From positions 558,001 through 622,000 of the forward strand of contig NZ_JAGJEG010000001.1 of the NCBI RefSeq assembly GCF_018100905.1: a DNA stretch of 64,000 bases, given 5' to 3'. The translations under genes were made by a program, and so were the position numbers. Below, one piece after another: positions 55,973 to 64,000 of this stretch (position 1 is the first letter of the stretch; each line of letters opens with the position of its first letter). The DNA comes from Pseudoalteromonas sp. MMG010. Its GTDB lineage: Bacteria > Pseudomonadota > Gammaproteobacteria > Enterobacterales > Alteromonadaceae. The notes beneath the pieces were generated by a model. The model saw only the letters and a list, made by a program, of their open reading frames with translations, was not told where the DNA came from and did not search any database.

Positions 55973-56416
55973 ATGCCAGACCAAAAAAGACTCGGTTTAT
56001 TGGCTCAAGCTGGATTAGAACCATATCAAGAAAAGCCAGGTGAAGAATACATGAATGACGCACAACGTGCTCATTTTAAAGAAATTTTAGAAGCTTGGCG
56101 CAACGACCTACGAAATGAAGTAGATCGTACAAAGTCACATATGCAAGACGAAGCAGCTAATTTTCCAGATCCAGTTGACCGCGCAGCACAAGAAGAAGAG
56201 TTCTCTTTAGAACTTCGTACTCGTGACCGTGAACGCAAACTTATCAAAAAAATCGAAAAAACAATCAACTTAATTAAAGAAGATGATTTCGGTTATTGTG
56301 AGTCTTGCGGTATCGAAATTGGTATTCGTCGATTAGAAGCTCGTCCTACTGCCGATTTATGTGTAGATTGTAAAACGCTTGCTGAAATTAAAGAAAAGCA
56401 ATCTGGGCGTGGCTAA
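55973..56416 (+). CDS. dksA: RNA polymerase-binding transcription factor DksA
   Basis: A 147-residue DksA. The coiled coil runs from about residue 30 to 105, with the tip [11 protein letters not shown] carrying the two aspartates needed for activity at the polymerase secondary channel, and the zinc finger [25 protein letters not shown] supplies four cysteines. Together with ppGpp it regulates rRNA and amino-acid genes. A GGAGAG ribosome-binding site precedes the ATG. gluQRS follows directly, as in many relatives. Confidence 0.97.
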   Translation: MPDQKRLGLLAQAGLEPYQEKPGEEYMNDAQRAHFKEILEAWRNDLRNEVDRTKSHMQDEAANFPDPVDRAAQEEEFSLELRTRDRERKLIKKIEKTINLIKEDDFGYCESCGIEIGIRRLEARPTADLCVDCKTLAEIKEKQSGRG

Positions 56417-56436
56417 TTAAGTCATCTTAATTAGTA

Positions 56437-57333
56437 ATGTACCCTACAGCCGTTTCTGCGCCTATGCGTAATTATCGCGGTCGCTTTGCGCCGTCGCCAT
56501 CAGGGCCATTACATTTTGGTTCTCTTGTTGCGGCTGTAGGAAGTTTTCTTGATGCTAAAATAAATCAGGGAAAATGGCTCGTTCGCATCGAAGATATCGA
56601 TACGACCCGCATTGTGAAAGGTGCAGATAGCGATATCCTCCACACCTTAGAGCGCTTTGCACTGCATTGGGATGAAGAGGTTGTGTATCAAACACAGCGT
56701 CTTAACCTATACCAAAGCTATGTTGACTCACTGCTTTCAAAACAACTTGTTTATGGTTGTCGTTGTACTCGAAAACAGATCAAAGCAGCAGGTGGCTTAT
56801 ACCTTGGCCACTGCAAACACCTAAACCATAACATTGAGCATGGTGCAATTAGGTTAATGCAATGTCATGCTACAAATCAATTTACCGACCTGATTCAGGG
56901 TCAAATAAATATTGATGATGCACTTGCCAAAGAAGATTACTTAATTAAACGCAGCGATGGACTATTTGCTTATCAGTTAGTGGTTGTTATTGACGATATA
57001 GAACAACAAATAAACCGTGTTGTGCGCGGTGCCGACTTAATTAATCCCACTGCACGTCAAATTAGTCTATTTAAACAATTTGATAATGCTGTGCCACAAT
57101 ATGCTCATCTTCCATTAGCAGTGGCCGAGCCGGGATTTAAGTTATCAAAGCAAAATCATGCACAATCCATCGCAAACCAACATCCGCAACAAACATTAAT
57201 GCAAGCACTGGCATTTTTAGGCTTACCAACACCCCCTCAGTTACTTGATTTAACCACCGAACAAATGATTGGTTGGGCAACCGAACACTTTTCGTTATCG
57301 CGTGTGCCAAAGGTCGCAGAAATCCAAATTTAA
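56437..57333 (+). CDS. gluQRS: Glutamyl-Q tRNA(Asp) synthetase
   Basis: A 298-residue truncated glutamyl-tRNA synthetase that attaches glutamate to queuosine of tRNA-Asp. It has GRFAPSPSGPLHFGSL with the HIGH-like HFGS, the zinc-binding CRC and GHCKH segments (YGCRCTRKQIKAAGGLYLGHCKH), and the KMSKS-like KLSKQN; the anticodon-binding domain is missing, as expected. The ATG at 56464 (MRNYRGRF) is an alternative start; neither shows a good ribosome-binding site. It follows dksA by 20 bases. Confidence 0.94.
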   Translation: MYPTAVSAPMRNYRGRFAPSPSGPLHFGSLVAAVGSFLDAKINQGKWLVRIEDIDTTRIVKGADSDILHTLERFALHWDEEVVYQTQRLNLYQSYVDSLLSKQLVYGCRCTRKQIKAAGGLYLGHCKHLNHNIEHGAIRLMQCHATNQFTDLIQGQINIDDALAKEDYLIKRSDGLFAYQLVVVIDDIEQQINRVVRGADLINPTARQISLFKQFDNAVPQYAHLPLAVAEPGFKLSKQNHAQSIANQHPQQTLMQALAFLGLPTPPQLLDLTTEQMIGWATEHFSLSRVPKVAEIQI

Positions 57334-57520
57334 GCCATAACGTACAAAAACAGTGGATTTTTCTTCATTTGTACAAATAAAAGCATTAAAAATCACTTAA
57401 TTTCATGACTTCAACTTAATTTTTAGCCCCTGCTGTTATATGATAGCCGCCTAATTGTATGGTATGTACCCACACATTTGGCTAACTAAAAATACAATTG
57501 CGAGCACGCTTATTTTCTGT

Positions 57521-57535
57521 AGGAGACAGGTTATT
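57521..57535 (+). promoter_or_regulatory. Ribosome-binding site and AUU start codon of pcnB
   Basis: AGGAG at 57521-57525 is followed after 7 bases by ATT at 57533-57535, the ideal distance for initiation. The ATG at 57455 is far from it. In E. coli the same gene starts at AUU, which limits its translation and allows control by IF3. Confidence 0.75.
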
Positions 57536-58918
57536 ATTTCCAAGCTTTTTCAATTTTGCCGACAAATTATCGGCCCTAATGGCAATAACGAAAGTGCCTC
57601 AGTAAGTGGCGAACCGTTAGTGATCACTCGTGGCGAACATGGTATTTCTCGCAAGCAATTTAGCCCTAATGCGATTAAAGTACTTTATCGATTAAAAGAT
57701 GGCGGCTTTGACGCTTATTTGGTCGGTGGGTGCGTACGCGATATTTTACTTGGCCAACAACCAAAAGACTTTGATGTAGTTACCAACGCAACGCCAGAGC
57801 AAGTTAAAAAGTTATTTCGCAATTGCCGCTTAATTGGTCGTCGTTTTCGCTTAGCTCATATTGTGTTTGGCCGCGAGATAATTGAAGTGGCAACAATGCG
57901 TGGCCACCATGAAGCACAAGAAGATAAAAACCAAACAAGTCAATCAAGTAAACAAGGGCAACTGCTACGCGATAACGTGTTTGGCAGTATTGAAGAAGAC
58001 GCTGAGCGTCGTGATTTTTCTATCAATGCACTGTATTACTCAATAAATGACTTTTGTATATACGACTACGCCAATGGTCTAGCAGCGATTAATGCCAAGC
58101 AAATCGAATTAATAGGTGATCCTGAGACTCGCTACCGAGAAGATCCTGTGCGTATGTTACGTGCGGTACGTTTTGCTACCAAGCTTGATATGAAAATAGC
58201 CCCAGGCAGTGAGAAACCAATTAATCACCTTGCTAGTTTGCTTGATAACATTCCACCAGCACGTTTATACGAAGAAACCCTAAAGCTGTTTTTAAACGGC
58301 AAAGCGCACGCCAACTTTATAATGTTACGCCAGTATGGTTTATTTAAATCGTTATTTCCTGCGTTAGATGCCATTTTAGATAAAAATCCTCAAGGGCTTG
58401 AAACCGCATTCATTGAGCAAATGTTTAAAAACACAGATGCTCGTATTAATGCCGATAAAAAAGTCACACCGGCCTTTATATTCGCAGCCTTATTATGGTT
58501 CCCGCTAATTGAGCGCACCAAAAAAATTCAACAACAAGAACAAATCTCTGAATTTGATGCCTTTGCCGCTGCTATGAATAAAGTACTAAGCGAAAATGCA
58601 CAGCATGTTGCCGTACCAAAACGCTTTACATTAGGTGCACGCGATATTTGGCATATTCAGCAGCGCTTAGATAAACGTGCTGGGCAACGTGCTTATAGAT
58701 TAACGCAACAACCTCGCTTTAAAGCCGCGTACGACTTTTTATTATTACGTGTTGATGCCGGTGAGCAAGAACATACAGAGTTATCACAATGGTGGACTCA
58801 ATATTTAGCCAAAGATATTAATGGCCAAAAAGACATGGTAAAAGAGCTTGGCCATCAAGGTGGACCAAAGCCACGCAAACGTTCGCGTCGTCGAGCGCCA
58901 AAAAAGCCGGCTGAATAA
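57533..58918 (+). CDS. pcnB: Poly(A) polymerase PcnB, probable AUU start
   Basis: A 461-residue poly(A) polymerase that adds A tails to RNA and promotes its decay. Nucleotidyltransferase motif AYLVGGCVRDILLGQQPKDFDVVTNATPEQVKKLFRNCRLIGRRFRLAHIVFG is almost E. coli-like, with catalytic DFD, and the basic C-terminus ends PRKRSRRRAPKKPAE. I start at ATT 57533: AGGAG at 57521-57525 is 7 bases upstream, and the encoded IISKLFQFCRQII aligns with the E. coli start, which is known to be AUU. The only upstream ATG in frame (57455) has no ribosome-binding site. Confidence 0.9.
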   Translation: MISKLFQFCRQIIGPNGNNESASVSGEPLVITRGEHGISRKQFSPNAIKVLYRLKDGGFDAYLVGGCVRDILLGQQPKDFDVVTNATPEQVKKLFRNCRLIGRRFRLAHIVFGREIIEVATMRGHHEAQEDKNQTSQSSKQGQLLRDNVFGSIEEDAERRDFSINALYYSINDFCIYDYANGLAAINAKQIELIGDPETRYREDPVRMLRAVRFATKLDMKIAPGSEKPINHLASLLDNIPPARLYEETLKLFLNGKAHANFIMLRQYGLFKSLFPALDAILDKNPQGLETAFIEQMFKNTDARINADKKVTPAFIFAALLWFPLIERTKKIQQQEQISEFDAFAAAMNKVLSENAQHVAVPKRFTLGARDIWHIQQRLDKRAGQRAYRLTQQPRFKAAYDFLLLRVDAGEQEHTELSQWWTQYLAKDINGQKDMVKELGHQGGPKPRKRSRRRAPKKPAE

Positions 58919-58919
58919 C

Positions 58920-59405
58920 GTGTTCGATGTTTATTTAGGCTTAGGTGCTAATTTAAATTCACCTAAGCTACAACTCGATAACGCCATCGCGGCACTTAAA
59001 CAATTACCAAAGTGTGAGTTTGTTAAAGCCTCGCATTATTATGCTAGTAAGCCCATGGGGCCGCAAGACCAGCCAGATTATATAAATGCTGTTGCGTATA
59101 TAAAAACTAATTTACCGCCAGAGCAGTTACTCGATTTAACGCAACAAATTGAACTGCAACATGGTCGAGTAAGAAAAGCTGAGCGTTGGGGAGCCCGCAC
59201 ACTTGATATCGACACCCTATTATTTGGCGATAAAATCATAAACACGCCTCGCTTAACAGTCCCCCATTATGGTTTAAGCGAGCGCGAATTTGTTATTTTT
59301 CCACTATTAGAAATAGCCCCACAGCTTGTTTTACCAAGCGGTGTAGCAATAAAAGATATAGCAAAAAACTTACCACTAAACGACTTACAACAATTACCTC
59401 TGTAA
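58920..59405 (+). CDS. folK: 2-amino-4-hydroxy-6-hydroxymethyldihydropteridine pyrophosphokinase
   Basis: A 161-residue HPPK that transfers pyrophosphate in folate synthesis. The sequence VFDVYLGLGANLNSP opens the protein; the loops LGPQDQPDYINAVAYIKT and RVRKAERWGARTLDIDTLLFG match E. coli HPPK. I start at GTG 58920, right after the pcnB stop codon (58916-58918), because an upstream in-frame start would add 24 unlike residues overlapping pcnB. It is followed by panB and panC, as in related genomes. Confidence 0.93.
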   Translation: MFDVYLGLGANLNSPKLQLDNAIAALKQLPKCEFVKASHYYASKPMGPQDQPDYINAVAYIKTNLPPEQLLDLTQQIELQHGRVRKAERWGARTLDIDTLLFGDKIINTPRLTVPHYGLSEREFVIFPLLEIAPQLVLPSGVAIKDIAKNLPLNDLQQLPL

Positions 59406-59435
59406 TTAACTGAGGCTTTTGCTCTTGAGGATATT

Positions 59436-60230
59436 ATGTCTAAAATAACTGTTTCGACTTTAAATAAAATGAAAGCCGAAAAAAACAAAATTACCGCTTT
59501 AACAGCCTACGATGCCAGTTTTGCGAAGTTATTTCATGATAACGGCGTTGACGTTATTTTAGTTGGCGATTCGCTAGGTATGGTATTACAAGGCGGTGAT
59601 GATACTTTAGCTGTGACTAATCAAGATATTGCATATCATACACGATGTGTACGTGGCGGTAGTCGCGAGTTATTTATAATTGCCGATATGCCTTTTATGA
59701 CCTATTCAAGTGTTAGCGAAACTTGTAAAAATGCAGCGCAGTTAATGAGAGCCGGTGCAAACATGGTAAAGCTTGAAGGTGGAGAGTGGCTATACGACAG
59801 TATTAAAACACTTACCCAACAAGGTATTCCAGTGTGTGGGCATTTAGGTCTTACTCCACAATCAGTGCATGTTTTTGGTGGCTTTAAAGTACAAGGACGC
59901 GAAGAAATAAAAGCACTTGAAATGATAGCCGACGCGCAAGCACTCGAAGCGGCCGGCGCACAAATGATAGTATTGGAATGTATTCCTAGCGAGCTTGCAA
60001 AACGCATTACCGATGCAATCAATATTCCAACCATTGGTATTGGTGCAGGAACACAAACAGATGGGCAAATTCTTGTTATGCATGATTTGGTCGGGATTTC
60101 TGCAGGCTATATTCCTAAGTTTTCGAAAAACTTTTTACTCGAAACAGGCAATATGCCTGATGCCGTAAAAAAATACTGTCGCGATGTGAAAAGTGGCGCA
60201 TTTCCAAGTGCTGAACACGAGTTTAAATAA
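59436..60230 (+). CDS. panB: 3-methyl-2-oxobutanoate hydroxymethyltransferase
   Basis: A 264-residue PanB, the first committed enzyme of pantothenate synthesis, using 5,10-methylenetetrahydrofolate. The N-terminal [36 protein letters not shown] holds magnesium-binding residues, and [20 protein letters not shown] and [24 protein letters not shown] are family segments. It overlaps panC by one base (TAATG). Confidence 0.97.
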   Translation: MSKITVSTLNKMKAEKNKITALTAYDASFAKLFHDNGVDVILVGDSLGMVLQGGDDTLAVTNQDIAYHTRCVRGGSRELFIIADMPFMTYSSVSETCKNAAQLMRAGANMVKLEGGEWLYDSIKTLTQQGIPVCGHLGLTPQSVHVFGGFKVQGREEIKALEMIADAQALEAAGAQMIVLECIPSELAKRITDAINIPTIGIGAGTQTDGQILVMHDLVGISAGYIPKFSKNFLLETGNMPDAVKKYCRDVKSGAFPSAEHEFK

Positions 60231-61078
60231 TGCAATCAATCACTGAAATTAAATCTTTACGTAGCCAAATAAAAGCATGGCGACAAGCGGGTCTGAGCAT
60301 CGCATTTGTACCAACGATGGGAAATTTGCATCAAGGTCATTTCTCTTTAGTTGAAAAAGCAAAAACGTTAGCCGACAAAGTGGTTGTCAGTATTTTTGTT
60401 AACCCTATGCAATTTGGTGCAAATGAAGACTTAGACAACTACCCTCGTACATTAAATGAAGACAAACAAGGATTAGCTGAGCTTAATACCGACATTGTAT
60501 TCACTCCTACAGTTGATACCATTTATCCTAATGGGTTGGGTGAACAAAGCTTTGTTGATGTCCCTGGTGTGTCTTTAGGCTATTGTGGCGGCACTCGCCC
60601 TGGTCACTTTAAAGGTGTGGCTACAGTTGTCACAAAACTCTTTAATTTAGTACAGCCCGATTACGCGTGTTTTGGCGAAAAAGATTTTCAACAATTACAG
60701 GTTATTAAAACCATGGTACGCGATTTATCAATCCCTATTGAAATCGTTGGCGTACCGACTATGCGTGAAGTAACAGGACTTGCAATGAGTTCGCGTAATG
60801 GTTATTTAACCTCGGATCAAAAGCACGCTGCGACAACGCTTTTTAATACACTTAAAACTTGCGTAGACAAAATAAAAGCGGGTGATAACGACTTTGTACG
60901 TTTATGTAATGAAGCGAAAAGTACGTTACAACAAGCAGGACTTGAGCCTGACTATTTTGAAATAGCACAACGAGATACCTTAAAAGCAGCGACGCTTAAC
61001 GACAAACAATTTGTTATTTTAGCGGCCGCCTATTTAGGTACAGTGAGACTGATAGATAACATGCAAGTTGTAATTTAA
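60230..61078 (+). CDS. panC: Pantothenate synthetase
   Basis: A 282-residue enzyme joining pantoate and beta-alanine with ATP. The HIGH-like motif is in [19 protein letters not shown] near residues 24-42, and [19 protein letters not shown] and MSSRNGYL (KMSKS-like) follow. It is translationally coupled to panB. panD is not in the window. Confidence 0.97.
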   Translation: MQSITEIKSLRSQIKAWRQAGLSIAFVPTMGNLHQGHFSLVEKAKTLADKVVVSIFVNPMQFGANEDLDNYPRTLNEDKQGLAELNTDIVFTPTVDTIYPNGLGEQSFVDVPGVSLGYCGGTRPGHFKGVATVVTKLFNLVQPDYACFGEKDFQQLQVIKTMVRDLSIPIEIVGVPTMREVTGLAMSSRNGYLTSDQKHAATTLFNTLKTCVDKIKAGDNDFVRLCNEAKSTLQQAGLEPDYFEIAQRDTLKAATLNDKQFVILAAAYLGTVRLIDNMQVVI

Positions 61079-61104
61079 TCATAACCATTTACAGGATAAA
61101 TAGT

Positions 61105-61335
61105 ATGCGCAGTGATATGAAAATAGGTTTAATAAGTGTAACTTTTTTACTTTTTGCTGGCTGTCAAAACCATGTTGAAAACCCTGAAATGAATCAATGT
61201 GCGCAGCAAAATTATCAGTGCGAAAGTGATTGTAAGCAACACTCTACTGAGCAAAGCTTAACCGAGCAAATATGCACAGCTAAATGCACCGAACGCTATA
61301 ATCAATGTAAAATAAACGCACAAAAACTAAACTAA
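61105..61335 (+). CDS. Small Cys-rich putative lipoprotein
   Basis: A 76-residue protein with a lipoprotein-like signal ending LFAGC. The mature part has six cysteines after the lipidated one, in the pattern CAQQNYQCESDCKQH and CTAKCTERYNQC, suggesting a disulfide-linked helical hairpin of the CHCH type. No family is recognised. The internal ATG at 61117 (MKIGLISV) is the better signal start. It follows panC by 26 bases and ends at a terminator; the role is unknown. Confidence 0.6.
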   Translation: MRSDMKIGLISVTFLLFAGCQNHVENPEMNQCAQQNYQCESDCKQHSTEQSLTEQICTAKCTERYNQCKINAQKLN

Positions 61336-61337
61336 CT

Positions 61338-61366
61338 AAAAAAGCAGCTCTTTTGAGCTGCTTTTT
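61338..61366. terminator. Terminator between the lipoprotein gene and pstS
   Basis: The stem AAAAGCAGCTC/GAGCTGCTTTT with a TTTT loop is flanked by A- and T-runs and can serve both convergent genes. Confidence 0.9.
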
Positions 61367-61380
61367 ACTGCTAATAGCTT

Positions 61381-62349
61381 TTATTCTAATCCCAGCTTAG
61401 TTAATTCGGTGTGCGCTAATCGCGTTGAAAGAGGTACATAACCGTCTTTTTCTACAATCGCTTGCCCATCTTTTGATAACACAAAACGCAAAAATTCAGC
61501 TTCCACAGGCCTTAACGGTTTATTTGGGTGCTTATTAACATAAACATATAAAAAACGGGCTAATGGGTATTTACCATATGCGACATTTTCCATACTGGCC
61601 TCAACGTAATGCGTGCTTTTTTTCGAAATAGGCACCGTACGTACGCCTGAAGTTGTATAGCCAATACCTGAATAGCCAATCGCATTAAGTGAAGACGATA
61701 TTGATTGCACTACCGATGCAGAGCCCGGTTGTTCATTTACGTTATTACGAAAATCGCCCTTACATAATCCTTTTTGTTTAAAATACCCATATGTACCAGA
61801 TACTGAATTACGACCATATAGCTGGATATCTTTTTTTGCCCAATCGCCCGTTAAGCCTAACTCTCCCCAGCGAGTGATACCACTGAGTGAACCACATTGA
61901 CGCGTTGTTGAAAAAATAGCATCAACTTGATCAATTCTTAAACCTTTAATTGGGTTATCTTGATGAACAAATATGGCTAAAGCATCAATCGCCACACGCA
62001 CTTCTGTTGGTTTATAACCATAGCGCTTTTCAAAGGCTTCGATTTCTTTAGATTTCATTTTTCGGCTCATAGGCCCAATATTCGCGGTCCCTTCAGTCAA
62101 TGCGGGCGGTGCAGTAGAAGAGCCTGCGGCTTGAATTTGCATATTTAAATTAGGGTAAATACGATTAAACTCTTCAGCCCAAAAGGTCATCATATTGGCA
62201 AGCGTATCTGAACCAGTCGATGAAAAGTTTCCAGAGACTCCACTTATCTTATCGTACGGTTGCATATCACTTTCTACTGCTAAGGTATGTTTAGGCAATA
62301 TACTTAACATGAGCAATACAATACTTGCTATCAGCGTTTTAGTTTTCAT
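61381..62349 (-). CDS. pstS: Phosphate ABC transporter substrate-binding protein
   Basis: A 322-residue periplasmic phosphate-binding protein, signal peptide [24 protein letters not shown]. Phosphate-binding segments are visible: [42 protein letters not shown] and [14 protein letters not shown]. It follows phoR, in the order phoB-phoR-pstS, so it probably belongs to the phosphate starvation regulon. The transporter genes pstCAB are not in the window. Confidence 0.88.
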   Translation of the reverse strand: MKTKTLIASIVLLMLSILPKHTLAVESDMQPYDKISGVSGNFSSTGSDTLANMMTFWAEEFNRIYPNLNMQIQAAGSSTAPPALTEGTANIGPMSRKMKSKEIEAFEKRYGYKPTEVRVAIDALAIFVHQDNPIKGLRIDQVDAIFSTTRQCGSLSGITRWGELGLTGDWAKKDIQLYGRNSVSGTYGYFKQKGLCKGDFRNNVNEQPGSASVVQSISSSLNAIGYSGIGYTTSGVRTVPISKKSTHYVEASMENVAYGKYPLARFLYVYVNKHPNKPLRPVEAEFLRFVLSKDGQAIVEKDGYVPLSTRLAHTELTKLGLE

Positions 62350-62410
62350 AGTCGTTACTCAACTTTTAATAACGATATTTTCATTGACTAAACATGCCTC
62401 TATATAGGCA

Positions 62411-62428
62411 AATACAATGTACTGACAA
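62411..62428 (-). promoter_or_regulatory. Weak Pho-box-like direct repeat upstream of pstS
   Basis: On the minus strand TTGTCAG and TTGTATT are 7-base units separated by 4 bases, the spacing of a Pho box (CTGTCAT repeats), at about 60 bases upstream of the pstS start. The second unit is poor. The location in the phoR-pstS gap is plausible. Confidence 0.3.
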
Positions 62429-62481
62429 ATATCATCTGTTTAAATTAGTTTTATTATCGGTTTGCTGTTTTGATGTTGTGA

Positions 62482-63774
62482 TCAAACGAGTTTATCTTCA
62501 TTAAACGTAAACGAAAAACAAGAGCCCTGCCCTACTGTACTGGTTATATTTAAATGGCTATCGTGACGGCTAAGTACATGCTTTGTTATAGCTAACCCTA
62601 AGCCAGAGCCTCCCGTTGTACGGCTTCGCGCCTTATCAACTCGGTAAAAGCGCTCTGTTAAGCGGTTAATATGCTCAGGTGCAATACCATCCCCTGTATC
62701 TGTAACACTAAAGCATGCTTGCGTTGCATTACGCTGCCAGTTTACTGTCACCTCTCCGCCAGGTTGAGTGTAGTGAATAGCATTAAAAACCAGATTTGAA
62801 AAAGCGCTGCGAAGTTCATCTTCAGCTCCTTTTATATCTAAGTTTGGATCAATATTAAAGGTCAGTATATGACCCTTTTCTTGATTCACCGACTGTGCTT
62901 CGGTTTCGATATACTTTAGCAACTGCGGCACATTAATCGCTTTATCGTTATCTTGACGACGCGCTCCCTCAATACGCGATAATGAGAGTAGTTGATTCAC
63001 CAAGCTATCCATACGTTTACACTGTTCAAGCATCGTATTTTGCGCTTTACTCCACATAGCTGGCGGCATCATATCGCCGTCCATCATTTCTAAATAACCT
63101 GTAACAACGGTAAGTGGAGTTCTTAATTCGTGGGATACATTGGCAACAAAATCTTTGCGCATCTGCTCTAATTGTTTTAATCGTGTGACGTTTCGTACGA
63201 CCACCATTAATTGATTGCTGGCATAGGGCATAACCCTAAATTCAAGGACTAACTCTTCGCTATAGCCACTTTCAAGCTCAAGCGGCTCGTCAAATTCACC
63301 ACGATGCATATACTTAGCAAACTTAGGCTCGCGGATTAAGTTATCGAGTCGCTGTCCATGATCGGTTGGCCATTGCAAACCTAACACTTTTAATGCGAGT
63401 TGATTGCACCAAACAATACTTAAATCGTTTTGTAACACAACAACAGCATCAGGGACGGCTTCTGCGCCATCACGAAATCGGCGAATTAAATCTGCTAATT
63501 CGTTTCGCTTATTACGATTACGATGCTGTAAATGGTATATTCCCTCAAAAACTTGCTCCCATGCCCCTTCACCTTCAGGCGGGTTAAAACTACGTTGATT
63601 TAATAACCAATCGCTTAAACGATACAGTTGATGATAGTGCCAAACTAATAAAGAAAAAGAGCCTAGGAATAACAATAAAAAAGGGGCACCAATGAGCACA
63701 CCAATGAGTAATAAGGGTAAAAAATAGATAAACAGACGTTTAACTAACGCCCGTTTATTGACAACTCTATACAT
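62482..63774 (-). CDS. phoR: Phosphate regulon sensor kinase PhoR
   Basis: A 430-residue membrane histidine kinase with two N-terminal helices (residues 13-45), a PAS domain (about 95-200, DAVVVLQNDLSIVWCNQLALKVLGL) and the kinase domain with His215 in VSHELRTPLTVV, N box (NLVFNAIHYT) and G2 (GGSGLGLAITKHVL). It senses phosphate sufficiency through PstSCAB-PhoU in E. coli. phoB is the gene upstream. Confidence 0.95.
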   Translation of the reverse strand: MYRVVNKRALVKRLFIYFLPLLLIGVLIGAPFLLLFLGSFSLLVWHYHQLYRLSDWLLNQRSFNPPEGEGAWEQVFEGIYHLQHRNRNKRNELADLIRRFRDGAEAVPDAVVVLQNDLSIVWCNQLALKVLGLQWPTDHGQRLDNLIREPKFAKYMHRGEFDEPLELESGYSEELVLEFRVMPYASNQLMVVVRNVTRLKQLEQMRKDFVANVSHELRTPLTVVTGYLEMMDGDMMPPAMWSKAQNTMLEQCKRMDSLVNQLLSLSRIEGARRQDNDKAINVPQLLKYIETEAQSVNQEKGHILTFNIDPNLDIKGAEDELRSAFSNLVFNAIHYTQPGGEVTVNWQRNATQACFSVTDTGDGIAPEHINRLTERFYRVDKARSRTTGGSGLGLAITKHVLSRHDSHLNITSTVGQGSCFSFTFNEDKLV

Positions 63775-63834
63775 AAACTCATTTTACCATTAACAGGTTA
63801 AAACTCAGCATTGATACACCTTTTAACAATTCAT

Positions 63835-64000
63835 TTATAGCTTACTTGAAAATCGATAACCCGCACCACGTACCGTTTGCACTAAGCGATCATGCCCTAA
63901 AGGTGCAATTGCTTTGCGTAAACGTCGAATATGTACATCTACCGTACGATCTTCGACATAAACGTTAGTACCCCAAACGTGATCAAGTAATTGTTCTCGA
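63835..64000 (-). CDS. phoB: Phosphate regulon response regulator PhoB (3' end only)
   Basis: Only the last 54 codons are in the window, ending at the stop at 63835. They encode the winged-helix part [33 protein letters not shown] of an OmpR/PhoB-type regulator. Adjacency to phoR (60 bases) and to pstS indicates PhoB. The 5' part lies beyond the right edge. Confidence 0.9.
   Translation of the reverse strand, partial: REQLLDHVWGTNVYVEDRTVDVHIRRLRKAIAPLGHDRLVQTVRGAGYRFSSKL

Noticed and set aside
1..64000. CRISPR arrays, insertion sequences or prophage genes
   Set aside because: No regularly spaced repeats, transposase, integrase or phage-structural genes were recognised.

Overview
The window looks like a piece of chromosome from a marine gammaproteobacterium of the Alteromonadales, most likely Pseudoalteromonas or a close relative. 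This is inferred from gene content, gene order and AT-rich sequence judged by eye; no database was searched. Support comes from very E. coli-like core proteins (PepA, ValS, DksA, PcnB, FolK), a pepP-ubiH-ubiI/ygfB block beside 6S RNA, and families typical of Alteromonadales (MipA with DUF3019, DUF2960, a large S8 protease with a GlyGly-CTERM-like tail). I see no prophage, insertion sequence or CRISPR array.

Layout. 1-11,040: a minus-strand envelope block. A large calcium-repeat lipoprotein, a TonB-dependent receptor, a DUF4920 protein, a PepSY-type membrane protein and a di-heme MauG/cytochrome c peroxidase lie in one direction behind a very good Fur-box-like site, and an M16 metalloprotease lipoprotein lies behind a second, weaker one. 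11,041-15,650: an SDR dehydrogenase, a LysR regulator divergent from a quinone-oxidoreductase-type gene, a decayed MATE-like remnant and tRNA-Leu(CAA). 15,650-25,100: RDD protein, lptG-lptF, pepA-holC-valS and a FadL-type porin. 25,100-29,700: a small membrane protein, an HD-GYP protein, tRNA-Arg(CCG), a tiny HTH protein, a probable thiamine-salvage trio (YkoF-like protein, PnuC/PnuT transporter, small-molecule kinase) and DUF2960. 29,700-35,950: alr-dnaB, an ECF sigma/anti-sigma/DUF4097 operon, and rpsF-priB-rpsR-rplI.

36,000-44,750: a 1767-residue secreted subtilase divergent from a MipA/OmpV-DUF3019-response regulator-histidine kinase operon. 44,750-48,060: a cryptochrome/photolyase, a frameshifted DUF2256 gene and a secreted esterase. 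48,100-54,950: ubiI, ubiH, pepP, ygfB, then 6S RNA on the opposite strand, a phosphoribosyltransferase and pepB. 55,000-61,370: sfsA, dksA, gluQRS, pcnB (apparently starting at AUU), folK, panB, panC and a small Cys-rich lipoprotein. 61,380-64,000: pstS, phoR and the end of phoB.

Most of the window is ordinary core genome. The least explained parts are the Fur-box block at the left edge, the MipA-DUF3019 two-component operon beside the giant protease, and the ECF sigma/DUF4097 operon. The clearest small-scale observations are the conserved AUU start of pcnB, the one-base frameshift in the DUF2256 gene, a 32-bp perfect palindrome at 4995-5026, and 6S RNA present without the usual zapA and fau neighbours.
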